Source of the DNA: a bacterium
GTDB lineage: Bacteria > Armatimonadota > Abditibacteriia > Abditibacteriales > Abditibacteriaceae
Direction of reading: 5' to 3'
Length of the DNA: 56,399 nucleotides
NCBI GenBank assembly: GCA_004172935.1
Contig: SDZD01000041.1
Coordinates: 1-56,399, forward strand
A program made the position numbers and the translations under genes. This document shows positions 32,641 to 41,870 of this stretch, piece by piece. A model generated the notes under the pieces. That model ran no database searches, was not told the origin of the DNA, and worked only from the letters and a program-made list of their open reading frames with translations. Each line of letters begins with the position of its first letter. Positions within the stretch are counted from its first letter, which is position 1.

Positions 32641-33424
32641 AATAAACCCGCCCCTCAACAGCATCTATTTCGTCGCGTGGTACGAGTGCTTCGGGGTCTT
32701 GAAGTCCTCGAAGTGTGCCCACTGCCGCCAGAATTGCGTCGAGGGAGTCGCCTTCGGTGTCGGTGATGGCGCGTTCGATCATCGACTCATCCATTTTTAC
32801 GCCGAATCGCGATTGCAGCGCTTCCACAATTGTCTCGCGGTTGACGCGCTGCGAAACGCTTTTACCCTTGTAACTCAGGTACAGGTTCTCCTTCTTCAAA
32901 GTCGAGGCAGGGCAAATTTCGATGAGCCACACCGCGTCCTCTTTGGCTTCCATCATCGGCAGCACCTGAGCGCCACTTTCGACCAGTGCCCGCAGCACAT
33001 CGCGGATGCCGTGGAACGTTTGTTTATACAAGCGCTGATTCAGCGGCGAAAACGGAGTTCTGCTCTCGCGGTCGGCGCGGCGTCGCTCATCGACGAAGGC
33101 CGTTTTGAAGGCATCTGAATCGGGGAAACCGGCGCTTGCTTTCAGGAATGCTGTGTAGCTCGCGCCACCCAGCGATTCGGTGGGCAACGAAAACGGAAAA
33201 TCGAGGCCCACTATGGCGTTTGTGTCGGCGCCTAGTGTCTGCGCCACTGCCGCAAGAGCTGTGTCGCGTTCAATGCCCGAATCAGGCAACTCATCGGCGC
33301 GCAGTAGTTGTTCGATGTGCAGTGTGCCGTCGTTAAAAAGGGCGCGAGCCAGCCAGATTTTCTCTCCGGCCTGCCGCGCGCCCGAAAAATCGACGCCCCA
33401 AATTGTTCGTCTCAAGTGGACCAT
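32636..33424 (-). CDS. DUF429 family protein (RNase H-like fold)
   Basis: A 262-residue protein. Family marks are the opening WGVDFSGARQAGEKIWLA, VGLDFPFSLP in the middle, LIEICPASTLKK and the closing DTEGDSLDAILAAV, giving the Asp residues (VDFS, LDFP, DSLDA) of the RNase H-like active site predicted for DUF429. The ATG at 33424 is chosen; it overlaps the stop of the upstream secreted-protein gene by 13 bases, so they are translated together. Nuclease activity has not been shown for most members. Confidence 0.82.
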   Translation of the reverse strand: MVHLRRTIWGVDFSGARQAGEKIWLARALFNDGTLHIEQLLRADELPDSGIERDTALAAVAQTLGADTNAIVGLDFPFSLPTESLGGASYTAFLKASAGFPDSDAFKTAFVDERRRADRESRTPFSPLNQRLYKQTFHGIRDVLRALVESGAQVLPMMEAKEDAVWLIEICPASTLKKENLYLSYKGKSVSQRVNRETIVEALQSRFGVKMDESMIERAITDTEGDSLDAILAAVGTLRGLQDPEALVPRDEIDAVEGRVYF

Positions 33425-34002
33425 TGATTGTAGGCAATGCCAATTAAGCGCCATGTCGCCCCGTTTTGTCTCCACACCATCCACAAACTCGCCCAGTCCA
33501 TGCCGTCGTGTGAAGATGGTGGCAAATAGAACTCGACAAAAGTGGCTTTGGGATAGAACTCGCGCATGTTATTAATGACAGTGCTGTGGCCCCGAACAGT
33601 GCCGTTCACGCTCGCCCGTTTATCCATCGTGAAGTCGCGCGGCCACACGTAACGCTTGCGGTAATCCGTCCAATTCAGCTTGATCGGGCCATCGTCGCCA
33701 TAGTAAGTTCCCCAATTGCGAATCGTCTTATCGGTGCGCAGCCTCGCAACCTGAGTGCGACTTAACTTCACATCGCCATCGTTGACGAATACTTCGCCCG
33801 AAAAGCGTAGCCCCCATCGGCTATCGACATAGCGCGAGACGCCTTGCATGTTGTTTTGCTTGAGGTAGGTCGCGACCTGACGCGACATATTCAGCAGACG
33901 CGGCGTATGCGGACTTCGCGGCGCCGGGCGTGGTGCAGCGACAGCAAGCGATGCCGACGATGTTCCCGCCATCAAGGCCAGAGGTAAAAGCCAGATTTTC
34001 AT
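33412..34002 (-). CDS. Secreted protein of unknown function
   Basis: A 196-residue protein with a signal peptide (MKIWLLPLALMAGTSSASLAVA) and a Pro/Arg-rich mature start. The body contains WGTYYGDDGPIKLNWTDY, VNGTVRGHSTVINNM and the C-terminal GMDWASLWMVWRQNGATWRLIGIAYNQW. I recall similar endings (DW-SL-LVF...W-LVGI...W) in uncharacterised secreted proteins of Firmicutes and Chloroflexi, but know no function. The ATG at 34002 begins the signal; a longer frame to 34113 adds nothing recognisable. Overlaps the DUF429 gene by 13 bases. Confidence 0.75.
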   Translation of the reverse strand: MKIWLLPLALMAGTSSASLAVAAPRPAPRSPHTPRLLNMSRQVATYLKQNNMQGVSRYVDSRWGLRFSGEVFVNDGDVKLSRTQVARLRTDKTIRNWGTYYGDDGPIKLNWTDYRKRYVWPRDFTMDKRASVNGTVRGHSTVINNMREFYPKATFVEFYLPPSSHDGMDWASLWMVWRQNGATWRLIGIAYNQWST

Positions 34003-34067
34003 GGTGTTACTGCGATGAGGACGCAAGGATATACGTTTTTGTTCCGCTTCGGGAAAATGCCCCGCCA

Positions 34068-34913
34068 TTACTCCCAATCGCCCACAAGTTGCGGCGCATA
34101 TTTGTGCAGCCAATCGAGCAAAAACAAGCGCGCCTCGATTCTATCGTGCATTGAAGCTGTGCCAATTTGTACCTCGACCCGATAGCCGCCGCGCCTGACC
34201 GGAGGCCAGCGGTAAGGTGCCCGCACATTGCGCTCATCGACAACCGCTAACAGGCGTTTCAATCTCTCCGATTCGATGGAGTCGTGCGGCGAGTGAATCC
34301 ATTCGATGCGCCCCTTGGACGAATTCGCCAACTGTGCCAATGTCTGCGCGCCTTCGAACTCGATTCTCATCGCCGCGCTCACCACTGGCTCAATTTCGTC
34401 CCAGCCGCCGCGCGTCCACAGCACCGCGCGCCGAAGGCGCTCCTGCTGCGGGGCATACAGATAAGTGAAGGCGTCTCTGGCATCGCATTGCGGGTTTTTC
34501 CATTCCTTCTCGAAGCGCCGCCGAAATATCTCGCCCGTCGTCCCCCAGAAAGAGCCTTCATACCATGAGGTTTGCGAAACGAAATGCTGTAGTTCGCTGC
34601 TGTGGGCATCAAACCAGAAGTTGCTGTTGCCCGACCACAACACGAACACCTTCTGCTTATCATCCCACTGAAAAGCACGTGACACCCGATTCTCCCGCAG
34701 TGCCCTCTGCGTTAACAGCCGCACCTCGGCTTCCTCCGAAATCTTGAACGCCTCGCGTATTTCGTTGAACACATCGTCCACCTTTCCCAGCCAATCCTCT
34801 TCATCCCTGCGCTCCAGCCAAAACGAACGCGCGAAGCGAACCAGACGCAACGGATAAGTCACGCCCTCCTGAATGGCCTCGAACTCGAATAACGGCTGTG
34901 CGGACTCAAGCAT
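34068..34913 (-). CDS. Unknown protein, paralogue of the adjacent 34950-35843 gene
   Basis: A 281-residue soluble protein, no signal peptide. It shares with the upstream copy the start MLESA-P-FEF, the central SQT-WYE-FW motif, the EW--P-CDAR-A block (residues about 137-150), AAM-EF-G and the end EA--FLL-W---APQLVGDW. Many Trp and charged residues recur at the same places. An in-frame ATG at 34931 would add six residues; 34913 matches the start of the other copy. It is the last gene of a minus-strand run behind DUF58, transglutaminase and MoxR genes. No function can be read. Confidence 0.78.
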   Translation of the reverse strand: MLESAQPLFEFEAIQEGVTYPLRLVRFARSFWLERRDEEDWLGKVDDVFNEIREAFKISEEAEVRLLTQRALRENRVSRAFQWDDKQKVFVLWSGNSNFWFDAHSSELQHFVSQTSWYEGSFWGTTGEIFRRRFEKEWKNPQCDARDAFTYLYAPQQERLRRAVLWTRGGWDEIEPVVSAAMRIEFEGAQTLAQLANSSKGRIEWIHSPHDSIESERLKRLLAVVDERNVRAPYRWPPVRRGGYRVEVQIGTASMHDRIEARLFLLDWLHKYAPQLVGDWE

Positions 34914-34949
34914 CGCTTTGGGTTGCGCCACGCAATGGCGACAAGCTAA

Positions 34950-35843
34950 TTATGTCCAATCGCCCACAAGTTGCGGCGCATGTTCACGTATCCAACTCAG
35001 AAGAAAGTAGTGCGCCTCAACTTTTTCGTGCATTGTGGGAGCGGGAGAGAAGATATGAAGATTATGGATAAATCTGTCTGCTTCCCTGTTAATTGGCTCG
35101 AAAAGCCCACACCTACCATCATAGGCATATCGCGGAACATCGTTCAGCTTTGCATTACCCATATTCCACTTACTTATAGCTTCAAGGAGAATCTGTAAAC
35201 GTGCTGAAATGGGCGAATGTGCTATCCACTCAAATGCAATTGGTGGACTCGCTGCATATTGCTCCAGGCTTGCTTTGCCTTTGAACTCTACTTGCATTGC
35301 TGCACGAATAATACGCTCGGCTTCCACCCCAACCTCTTTTTTCCACTCTTCGGAGAGTTGTCGACGCTCTTCGTAACTGGTTCGCAAAAGGCCCAGCGCT
35401 TCTCGTGCATCGCAATGCGGTTTTTCCCATTCCCTGATAAACCTTTGGCGAAACCACTCATTCGGTTGCGTCCAAAAATCGCTTTCATACCAATCGGTTT
35501 GCGATTCGAAGTTAGCATTCTCTCCGTTTCGTGGATTCAGCCATGCATGGAACTGATTTTTCCACAGCAACAGCCACTGCTCATTCCCGTCGTTCCAAAA
35601 CAGTGCACGCCCCAATTGACGATTTTCAAGAATTTCATTTACCCGCTTGCGTACCACAACTTGAGTCGGCAGTTGCCATGCGGCACTCACCCCATAGTCT
35701 TCGATAATAGCCAGCCAGTCTTTTAAATCGTCGCGTTGAAGCCAGAAGCGACTTCTAGAAGAGCTGTACATGAACTGTAACCGATAGTTCGTGCCATTTT
35801 CTGTCACCTCGAATTCAAGAGGGGGAGTCGCCGATTCAAGCAT
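34950..35843 (-). CDS. Unknown protein, paralogue of the adjacent 34068-34913 gene
   Basis: A 297-residue soluble protein related to the next gene over its whole length (see MLESA, SQTDWYESDFW, EWEKPHCDAREA, HAPQLVGDW). The nucleotide composition is more A/T-rich than that of its partner, so the copies have diverged for some time or arrived separately. The start lies 36 bases behind the MoxR stop, and the second copy follows after 36 bases, consistent with one transcript. It may act with the MoxR/DUF58/transglutaminase proteins, but that is inference from position only. Confidence 0.78.
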   Translation of the reverse strand: MLESATPPLEFEVTENGTNYRLQFMYSSSRSRFWLQRDDLKDWLAIIEDYGVSAAWQLPTQVVVRKRVNEILENRQLGRALFWNDGNEQWLLLWKNQFHAWLNPRNGENANFESQTDWYESDFWTQPNEWFRQRFIREWEKPHCDAREALGLLRTSYEERRQLSEEWKKEVGVEAERIIRAAMQVEFKGKASLEQYAASPPIAFEWIAHSPISARLQILLEAISKWNMGNAKLNDVPRYAYDGRCGLFEPINREADRFIHNLHIFSPAPTMHEKVEAHYFLLSWIREHAPQLVGDWT

Positions 35844-35879
35844 TGCTTTGGTTTTTACGAAGCCACCGTTTGTATTGTT

Positions 35880-36860
35880 CTATCGTGGCACGGGCACCGA
35901 TTCGAGCAGTTCTTTGATAATATCGCTCGATTGGGCGCCGCCGTAGCGGGCTTTGGTGTCCAGAATCAATCGGTGAGCCAGAACCGGAATGGCGAGGGCG
36001 CGCACGTCTTCGGGCAATACGAAGGCGCGGCCTGCCAGCCACGCGCGCGCTTGCGAAGTGCGATACAGCGCCAGCGAACCACGCGGCGAAAGTCCGATGC
36101 GTAACCGCGAGTCGCTGCGTGTCTGGTGCGTGAGGCGCACGATGTAGTCGCCGATTGTGCGGTCGATGTGGATATGCTTCACAGCGTCCTGAATCGCCAA
36201 CACGTCATCCACTGAAACGACAGGGTGCAAATCTTCCAGCGGGTGATGGTCGTTCTGCGAGTACAAAATCTCTAGCTCAGAAGTGACATCGGGGTAGCCC
36301 AGCGAAACGCGCACCATGAAGCGGTCAAGCTGTGCTTCGGGCAGCGGATAAGTTCCGGCATAGTCCGAGGGGTTCTGGGTCGCGACCACGAAGAACGGGG
36401 CGGGCAGGGCATGGCGCAAACCATCCGTCGAAACCTGGTTCTCGCTCATCACTTCCAGAAGTGCCGACTGCGTGCGCGGCGAGGTGCGGTTGATTTCGTC
36501 GGCCAACAACACGTTCGCGAACACCGGACCGGGGCGAAACTCGAAACTGCCGTCCGCCGGATTGTAAAACGAACTGCCAGTGATGTCGGCGGGCAACAGG
36601 TCGGGCGTGAACTGCACGCGGCGGAACTCGCCGCCAATCGAGCGTGCCAGAGCTTTGGCGAGGGTGGTTTTGCCCGTTCCCGGCGCGTCTTCGAGCAAGA
36701 CGTGGCCCGCCGACGCCAGTGCCACCAGCAAAAGTTCGGTCTCTTCGTTCTTGCCTTTGATGACGCTGCGCAAATTCGTTTCGACCTTGCGTAGCGATTC
36801 GCGAGCGGCGTTGGATGCGGAGTCGGTGGTTGGGTTGTGACCGTTCTTTGTCGGGTTCAT
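35880..36860 (-). CDS. MoxR-type AAA+ ATPase
   Basis: A 326-residue ATPase. Walker A is PGTGKTT (residues 60-66), Walker B VLLADEIN (D121/E122), followed by RTSPRTQSALLEVMSENQVSTDG, sensor 1 FVVATQNPSDYAGTYPLPEAQLDRF, and the lid domain with SPRGSLALYRTSQARAWLAGR. This is the MRP subclass that remodels or inserts cofactors into proteins and is typically encoded beside DUF58 and transglutaminase genes, as here. It lies 61 bases after the transglutaminase stop. Confidence 0.95.
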   Translation of the reverse strand: MNPTKNGHNPTTDSASNAARESLRKVETNLRSVIKGKNEETELLLVALASAGHVLLEDAPGTGKTTLAKALARSIGGEFRRVQFTPDLLPADITGSSFYNPADGSFEFRPGPVFANVLLADEINRTSPRTQSALLEVMSENQVSTDGLRHALPAPFFVVATQNPSDYAGTYPLPEAQLDRFMVRVSLGYPDVTSELEILYSQNDHHPLEDLHPVVSVDDVLAIQDAVKHIHIDRTIGDYIVRLTHQTRSDSRLRIGLSPRGSLALYRTSQARAWLAGRAFVLPEDVRALAIPVLAHRLILDTKARYGGAQSSDIIKELLESVPVPR

Positions 36861-36921
36861 AATTCTCGTGATCTGGCAGTCTTTTCGCGTGCTGCACGCC
36901 GCAATGGGCGCAGTATGGCGG

Positions 36922-38973
36922 TTAGTTTTTGGTTTTTTGAATGTCGCGGAGTTTGTTGGTCAAGTCGCGCAACTGGTTTTCGTCTCGCGTAGCGAAACGA
37001 GCATTGTTATAGCCTTCGACAAATTCTTGTCCCTGCGCCCATTCGTCGGGCACCGCTTCGCTCCACGGCTGGCCGTCCAACAGGGTGATGCCGCGCTTGC
37101 GGAGCGCCGCCTCAAATCCTTTCGCCAGTGGTTGGAGTTCGAGCGGTGGCTGGGGTTTCGTGGACTGGTTGCGCGCCTTTTTGCGCGACTGCCGCCAACG
37201 CTCCAATCCCCAGATGCCCAGCACGCCGAGCATAATGCCCCCGATTTGAAGCGAACTCAGGTTACCGAACCAGTTACGAATCTTCGTCCAGGTGTCCTCG
37301 ATTTGTTCCTGAAGCTTTTGATACCACGTCAGCGGGTTGGCCTTTGGGTCGGCCCGGCCCGATGGGGGCGTGCTTTCCACGGTAATCCAGCCCATGCCAT
37401 CGACATACGCTTCACACCATGCATGGGCGTCGCGGCCTCGCACGATGGTCGTGCCATCGGGAGCGGTTTCATGTGCCCAGTAGCCCGTTGCATAGCGCGC
37501 GGGCACCCCGACCTCGCGGAGCATCATCACTGTTGCCGAAGCGAAATACTGGCAGTGCGCCGATTTCTTGTTCAGCAGGAAGTCGGAAACCGGGTCTTGC
37601 GTGCCGCGCACGAAATCGAGCGAGTATTTGTAGTTGCTCAGCAGATAGGTCGAAATCGCGTCGATTTTCTCCATCTGCGTTTTCTTTCCTTTCGTGATTT
37701 GCTGCGCCAGTTGGCGAACACCGGGTTCGATGTCATCGGGAACGAACAACAAATTGTCGCGCGCTTCGCTGATGAAGGCGACTTGTTGCGGGTAGTCGGG
37801 GTTCTCCTGAATGTTCGAGTCCAGCGATTTCGGGTCGAGTGAGAAGCACAGCGGTCCCTGCTCGGTCTGCACGCCGTTCACTTCGGTATGCGATTGCTTG
37901 ATGCCGTAAGAAAGCGGCGTTGGGTCGGCGACTTGCAGCGGCCCCGCATAGCGATTCCAGTCGAACGAATCGGCTCCTTGCAACGGAATCGGTATCAATG
38001 CCGAGGCATTGAGCGGCGCGAACATCGTTTTGTTGGTGTCGCGAAGCACCGTGATTTTGGCATCCCAGTCGGTGCGCTGCTGGCTGGCTTTTTCCGAGTT
38101 GCTATCTATCTCGGCTTTCGTCATTAATTCGCGCTTCTCTTCGCGTGTTTCTCTGGGCAAGGCCGGGCCGATGGCGCGGCTGGAAAGCGATGGCCCCCAT
38201 GTGCCGCCTTGATAAATATCGAAGGCGCCCGCCCGTAAGTGCGAGTCGGAAAGCGAACCTGTGATGCGAAGCAAACGAGCCGTCGAGGCTTCGCTATTGA
38301 AGGACGATTGCAACGAAGGCGAATCGGCCACTCCCACCTCCGAAACGCTGGGCCGCGAATCGGACAGCAAACGGGCGCTCAACGACATAAAGGCGCCGCG
38401 ATTGCTGGACAGCGCCGAGTGCGCCAAAAAGCCAACGCACACCGTAATGGCGAGAAGCCCGAACTGCCGAATGCGCGCCATCAAGCTCACAGGTTGTTGC
38501 CCCTCGCGCACATCGCCCGCCGCCAACAGTGTGAGAACTACCCATAGCGGCGCGGCAATCCACAGGTGAGCCAACTGGCCCGGCTGCGCGAAGGTGCCCG
38601 CGCCAATCAAAAATAGCAGCGACGAAACCAACAACTGTAGCGGGTCGAATTTGTAGCCTTCGGGCGGTTCGCGGAACGATTGCAACACCAGTTCGCCGCC
38701 CATGATAAGTCCCATCGTAACGAACGCTTGTTGCCCGAAGAAGTAATACGCCTGCATGGGCGCCCGCCCCAGAATGGCGCAACTGGCGTACACGAACAGT
38801 CGCCCTCCCCAGATGAGCGCCGAATCGCGCGGCAAGCGCCCCTCAATGAGCAACGGCGCCAAATACAACGGTAGCAGAACCAGAACCAGAACTGAGCCGG
38901 TCGAGAGGAACAGCGTTATCAAAGCGACAACGACCGAGGTAACGAATAAAAGCGAGGGGTCTTTGGGCTTCAT
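36922..38973 (-). CDS. TgpA-like membrane transglutaminase (DUF3488 type)
   Basis: A 683-residue inner-membrane protein: about six hydrophobic segments in residues 8-190, a long periplasmic part, a transglutaminase core with Cys474 (SAHCQYFASATVMMLREVGVPARYATGYW), His517 (RGRDAHAWCEAY) and Glu533 in place of the usual Asp (WITVESTPP), then a membrane helix near 580-600 and a cytoplasmic tail. The domain order matches TgpA of Pseudomonas. It lies between DUF58 and MoxR genes and probably works with them in envelope protein processing. Confidence 0.9.
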   Translation of the reverse strand: MKPKDPSLLFVTSVVVALITLFLSTGSVLVLVLLPLYLAPLLIEGRLPRDSALIWGGRLFVYASCAILGRAPMQAYYFFGQQAFVTMGLIMGGELVLQSFREPPEGYKFDPLQLLVSSLLFLIGAGTFAQPGQLAHLWIAAPLWVVLTLLAAGDVREGQQPVSLMARIRQFGLLAITVCVGFLAHSALSSNRGAFMSLSARLLSDSRPSVSEVGVADSPSLQSSFNSEASTARLLRITGSLSDSHLRAGAFDIYQGGTWGPSLSSRAIGPALPRETREEKRELMTKAEIDSNSEKASQQRTDWDAKITVLRDTNKTMFAPLNASALIPIPLQGADSFDWNRYAGPLQVADPTPLSYGIKQSHTEVNGVQTEQGPLCFSLDPKSLDSNIQENPDYPQQVAFISEARDNLLFVPDDIEPGVRQLAQQITKGKKTQMEKIDAISTYLLSNYKYSLDFVRGTQDPVSDFLLNKKSAHCQYFASATVMMLREVGVPARYATGYWAHETAPDGTTIVRGRDAHAWCEAYVDGMGWITVESTPPSGRADPKANPLTWYQKLQEQIEDTWTKIRNWFGNLSSLQIGGIMLGVLGIWGLERWRQSRKKARNQSTKPQPPLELQPLAKGFEAALRKRGITLLDGQPWSEAVPDEWAQGQEFVEGYNNARFATRDENQLRDLTNKLRDIQKTKN

Positions 38974-39055
38974 GATGGCAGAGGCAGAGACGCTTTAGCG
39001 CGTCGGCAGTCGGTGTGGATGCGTCGTGGTACGTCGCAACTGTGCTTTGATGGGG

Positions 39056-40381
39056 TTACAGGTGACGGGCGTGCAGCCATTCGTCTTCCCCCAGAACAAT
39101 GATCTCATCGGGCCATGTCCCCTCGGTGGGCAGGGTGGTTGGCCCGTTCGCCTTATCGCGCAGCACGATGATTTTCACCGCGCCGCCCCCGCTTTGCAGC
39201 AAGGTCGCGAAAGTGCGCCGCGTTTCGTCCCAATCGAGGAACAAACAAATGACGCTCGTAATCTGTTCCAGATTCGCCTCGATTGCGGCTCCCAACTCCT
39301 CCCACGGCGATTTTTTGGTCGAATCGACGCGCGCCAGAATATCGAGCATCTGATCGAGCGAAGCCAGACCGCGTCCGGCATGAAGATGGTGTAACTCCGG
39401 CCCGGCGGCCAGTATGTCCACCAGATAATCGGCGCGGTTCATGTAGTCGCCACACGCCGCGCTCAGCGACACCGCGCGCTCGAAATTGGCACACGCTTCG
39501 GGAGTGATAACGGGCACATAGGTATCGAGTACGACGGCAGCGCGCAGAAAATACTCCTCGCGAAACTCGCGCACGATGGGCCGCGATAGTCGCGCCGTAG
39601 CGCGCCAGTCGATGTCGCGCACCGAGTCGCCCTCGCGATAGTCACGGTTGCCGATGTACTCGACCGATTCGCCGCGCGCGCTCACGAACGCCACGCCCCC
39701 TGGCTGGTAACGCCGACTCTGTGGTAATTCCAGTCGTTCCAGTGGTTGGAACTTCGGATATACAACCAAATTTGAGCGCACTATGCGCGCGCTGGAAGCG
39801 TACAACAGCCCAAACGGAAACGCCGTCTCGACGCGAAAGCCGTGCAATTCGTAAACGCCGCGCTTTTGCGGCGCGAGTTCTATCTGAGTCGAAGCCGATT
39901 CGCCCGCCGCCATTGTTGGCAACTGAACGCTCAGCGTCGGGAAATCAATCGGGTCGGGAAGCCGATGAGGTATCAGTTGCGCCCCCGCTAATGCGCTCGA
40001 CTTCAAGTTGCGTATTTCGACATCGACGTGCAAACGCTCGCCCGCCGCGATGCGGTCGGGATGCTGGGTGCGCACCTCGACTTTGGGCCGCTCCAAAATG
40101 CGCGCGATTTCGGTGATGCTCCAAATGACCAGCGCATAAGCGAACGGCACGAAACTCTGCGCTTCCAGAGTGAGGCTTCCGTATAGGAAGAACAGGATGG
40201 TGGCCAGAAAGAAGTAGCGTCCTCCCGGTGCCAGAGAGCGAAACCAGTAGTCCCACAACCAGCGCACCGCCGCCAACCGAAATGGCCCTTGCGGCGCGAT
40301 GTCGTGCGCAGCAGAAAGGCGGGGAAGATCAAACAGCTTGCGATTAAGCGTCTCAGAGACGTTTTCAAGTGGTGCGGCCAC
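39056..40381 (-). CDS. DUF58 protein
   Basis: A 441-residue protein with a hydrophobic hairpin at about 45-90 (YFFLATILFFLYGSL, FVPFAYALVIWSITE), an Ig-like beta region, then the DUF58 signature EYIGNRDYREGDSVRDIDWRATAR near residues 248-271 and a von-Willebrand-A-like C-terminal part (AVVLDTYVPVI). The start is GTG at 40381; ATG triplets nearby are out of frame. It is the first gene of the DUF58-transglutaminase-MoxR run. Such trios are thought to form a MoxR-driven chaperone system at the membrane. Confidence 0.9.
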   Translation of the reverse strand: MAAPLENVSETLNRKLFDLPRLSAAHDIAPQGPFRLAAVRWLWDYWFRSLAPGGRYFFLATILFFLYGSLTLEAQSFVPFAYALVIWSITEIARILERPKVEVRTQHPDRIAAGERLHVDVEIRNLKSSALAGAQLIPHRLPDPIDFPTLSVQLPTMAAGESASTQIELAPQKRGVYELHGFRVETAFPFGLLYASSARIVRSNLVVYPKFQPLERLELPQSRRYQPGGVAFVSARGESVEYIGNRDYREGDSVRDIDWRATARLSRPIVREFREEYFLRAAVVLDTYVPVITPEACANFERAVSLSAACGDYMNRADYLVDILAAGPELHHLHAGRGLASLDQMLDILARVDSTKKSPWEELGAAIEANLEQITSVICLFLDWDETRRTFATLLQSGGGAVKIIVLRDKANGPTTLPTEGTWPDEIIVLGEDEWLHARHL

Positions 40382-40535
40382 ATTATGCAGTGTGGCAAAC
40401 CCATCGCCGTACTTTGCGATTTAAACAGCCATAAGCAAGCACTCAAGTGTTCAGAAACCACGCCTCTTCTAAAGACACACCTGGCCACGCGCGCAACGCA
40501 CCTTTTCATGTCGCGGAAATTTATTCCGCCTCACA

Positions 40536-40682
40536 CTACTTTTTGGCGCGATTTTCGCGGCACTTATCCGAGCAATATTTAACCTCGTCCCAGTTTTTCT
40601 CCCATTTCTTGCGCCACACGAACGGGCGACCGCACACCGCGCACACTTTCGAGGGCAAATTTTCTTTTTTAACGCCTTTCAT
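40536..40682 (-). CDS. DUF2256 protein, 48 residues
   Basis: A complete short gene from ATG at 40680-40682 to TAG at 40536-40538. It matches the DUF2256 consensus almost end to end: LPSKVCAVCGRPFVWRKKW, then WDEVKYCSDKCR. The paired Cys residues (CAVC and CSDKC) would hold a zinc ion. The family is small, conserved and of unknown role. Its start codon is separated by nine bases from the start of the divergent YihY gene, leaving no room for separate leaders, so both mRNAs may be leaderless or begin inside the other gene. Confidence 0.93.
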   Translation of the reverse strand: MKGVKKENLPSKVCAVCGRPFVWRKKWEKNWDEVKYCSDKCRENRAKK

Positions 40683-40691
40683 TTTTGATTT

Positions 40692-41861
40692 ATGTCACGT
40701 TCCAAACTCACTCCCGCCGTATTTGTGGATATTATTCGCAAAACCGCGACCGCATTCGGCGAAGACCGCATCTATCGCCATTCCGCCGCGCTCGCCTACT
40801 TCACCGTCTTTTCGCTGTCACCTCTCATCGTCGTGCTGATTTCGGTACTCGCCCTCTATTTCGGCGGCGATGCGGGCAAAGCCAATGATGCCATCAAGCA
40901 CCAAATCGAGCAGACAGTCGGCACTGCCGCCGCTCAGGGCATCCAGGAGATGGTCAAAAGCGCCACCGACAACGGAACCAACTCTGCGCGTCCTATCGCG
41001 GCCACTGTTGTTGCGCTTGTTATCGCTTTATGGGGTGCCAGTGGCCTGTTCGGCGCGCTGCAAGATTCGCTGAACGCCATCTGGGGCGTCATGCCTAAAC
41101 CCGATTTGGGCATCATGGGTTTCATCCGTACCCGCTTCATCTCATTCGCGATGGTGTTGGGCGTCGGCTTCTTATTGCTGGTTTCACTCGTACTCTCGAC
41201 GGTGCTCGCCGCTGTCTCCGGCGCCGCCAGCGGTGTCGTCGGCGATTCCGTCCTCGTGGCTGGGTTACTCAATTTTGGTCTCGGCCTCTTCGTTTCGATG
41301 CTGCTGTTCGCCGCCATCTATAAGGTTTTGCCCGACGCCAAACTCAAATGGAAGGATGTATGGGTGGGGGCCTTCGTGACTGCGCTGCTCTTCTCATTGG
41401 GCCGCTTAGCACTCGGCGAATACCTCGGACGCGCCGGAGCTGCCTCCTCCTACGGTTCGGCTGGCGCCCTCGTGGTTCTGCTGTTGTGGGTCAACTACGC
41501 TTCGACCATTCTGTTCGCGGGCGCCGAATTTACCAAAGCCTACGCCAACACTCTAGGCTCAAAAATCCGTCCCAGCGATTACGCCTTGGCCTTCACCACC
41601 GAAACCATAGTTACCTCTCACGTCGGCAAATCCGGCCCCGCTCAGGCCACCCCCGAATCGCTCGCCAAAGGAAAAGCCGCCCTCACCAAAGACGGCAAAA
41701 CCGTCCCTACCAAGCCCCCACTCTCGCCCGAAAAGCAAGCCGCTCTAATCAAGGCCCGCCGCCAGGATTTCGAACACTCCCTCTCCGTCCTCGCAGGAGC
41801 CGCGATGGTAGTCCTGTGGGTGCTGCGCAAACGCGCCAGACAAGCCAACGACGCCGAGTGA
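40692..41861 (+). CDS. YihY/virulence factor BrkB-like membrane protein
   Basis: A 389-residue inner-membrane protein with six hydrophobic segments in residues 30-285. The family blocks are DRIYRHSAALAYFTVFSLSPLIVVLISVLAL, ALWGASGLFGALQDSLNAIWGV, WKDVWVGAFVTALLFSLGRLAL, and YGSAGALVVLLLWVNYASTILFAGAEFTKAY. The long Lys/Pro-rich tail, ending in another hydrophobic stretch (SVLAGAAMVVLWVL), is longer than in E. coli YihY. Transport function is debated. It is probably the first gene of a group with the two zinc-ribbon genes. Confidence 0.92.
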   Translation: MSRSKLTPAVFVDIIRKTATAFGEDRIYRHSAALAYFTVFSLSPLIVVLISVLALYFGGDAGKANDAIKHQIEQTVGTAAAQGIQEMVKSATDNGTNSARPIAATVVALVIALWGASGLFGALQDSLNAIWGVMPKPDLGIMGFIRTRFISFAMVLGVGFLLLVSLVLSTVLAAVSGAASGVVGDSVLVAGLLNFGLGLFVSMLLFAAIYKVLPDAKLKWKDVWVGAFVTALLFSLGRLALGEYLGRAGAASSYGSAGALVVLLLWVNYASTILFAGAEFTKAYANTLGSKIRPSDYALAFTTETIVTSHVGKSGPAQATPESLAKGKAALTKDGKTVPTKPPLSPEKQAALIKARRQDFEHSLSVLAGAAMVVLWVLRKRARQANDAE

Positions 41862-41870
41862 TAGAAGCCG

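Noticed and set aside
36868..37842. Plus-strand frame of 324 codons opposite the TgpA-like gene
   Set aside because: The minus strand encodes a transglutaminase with Cys/His core; the plus frame has no recognisable domain.
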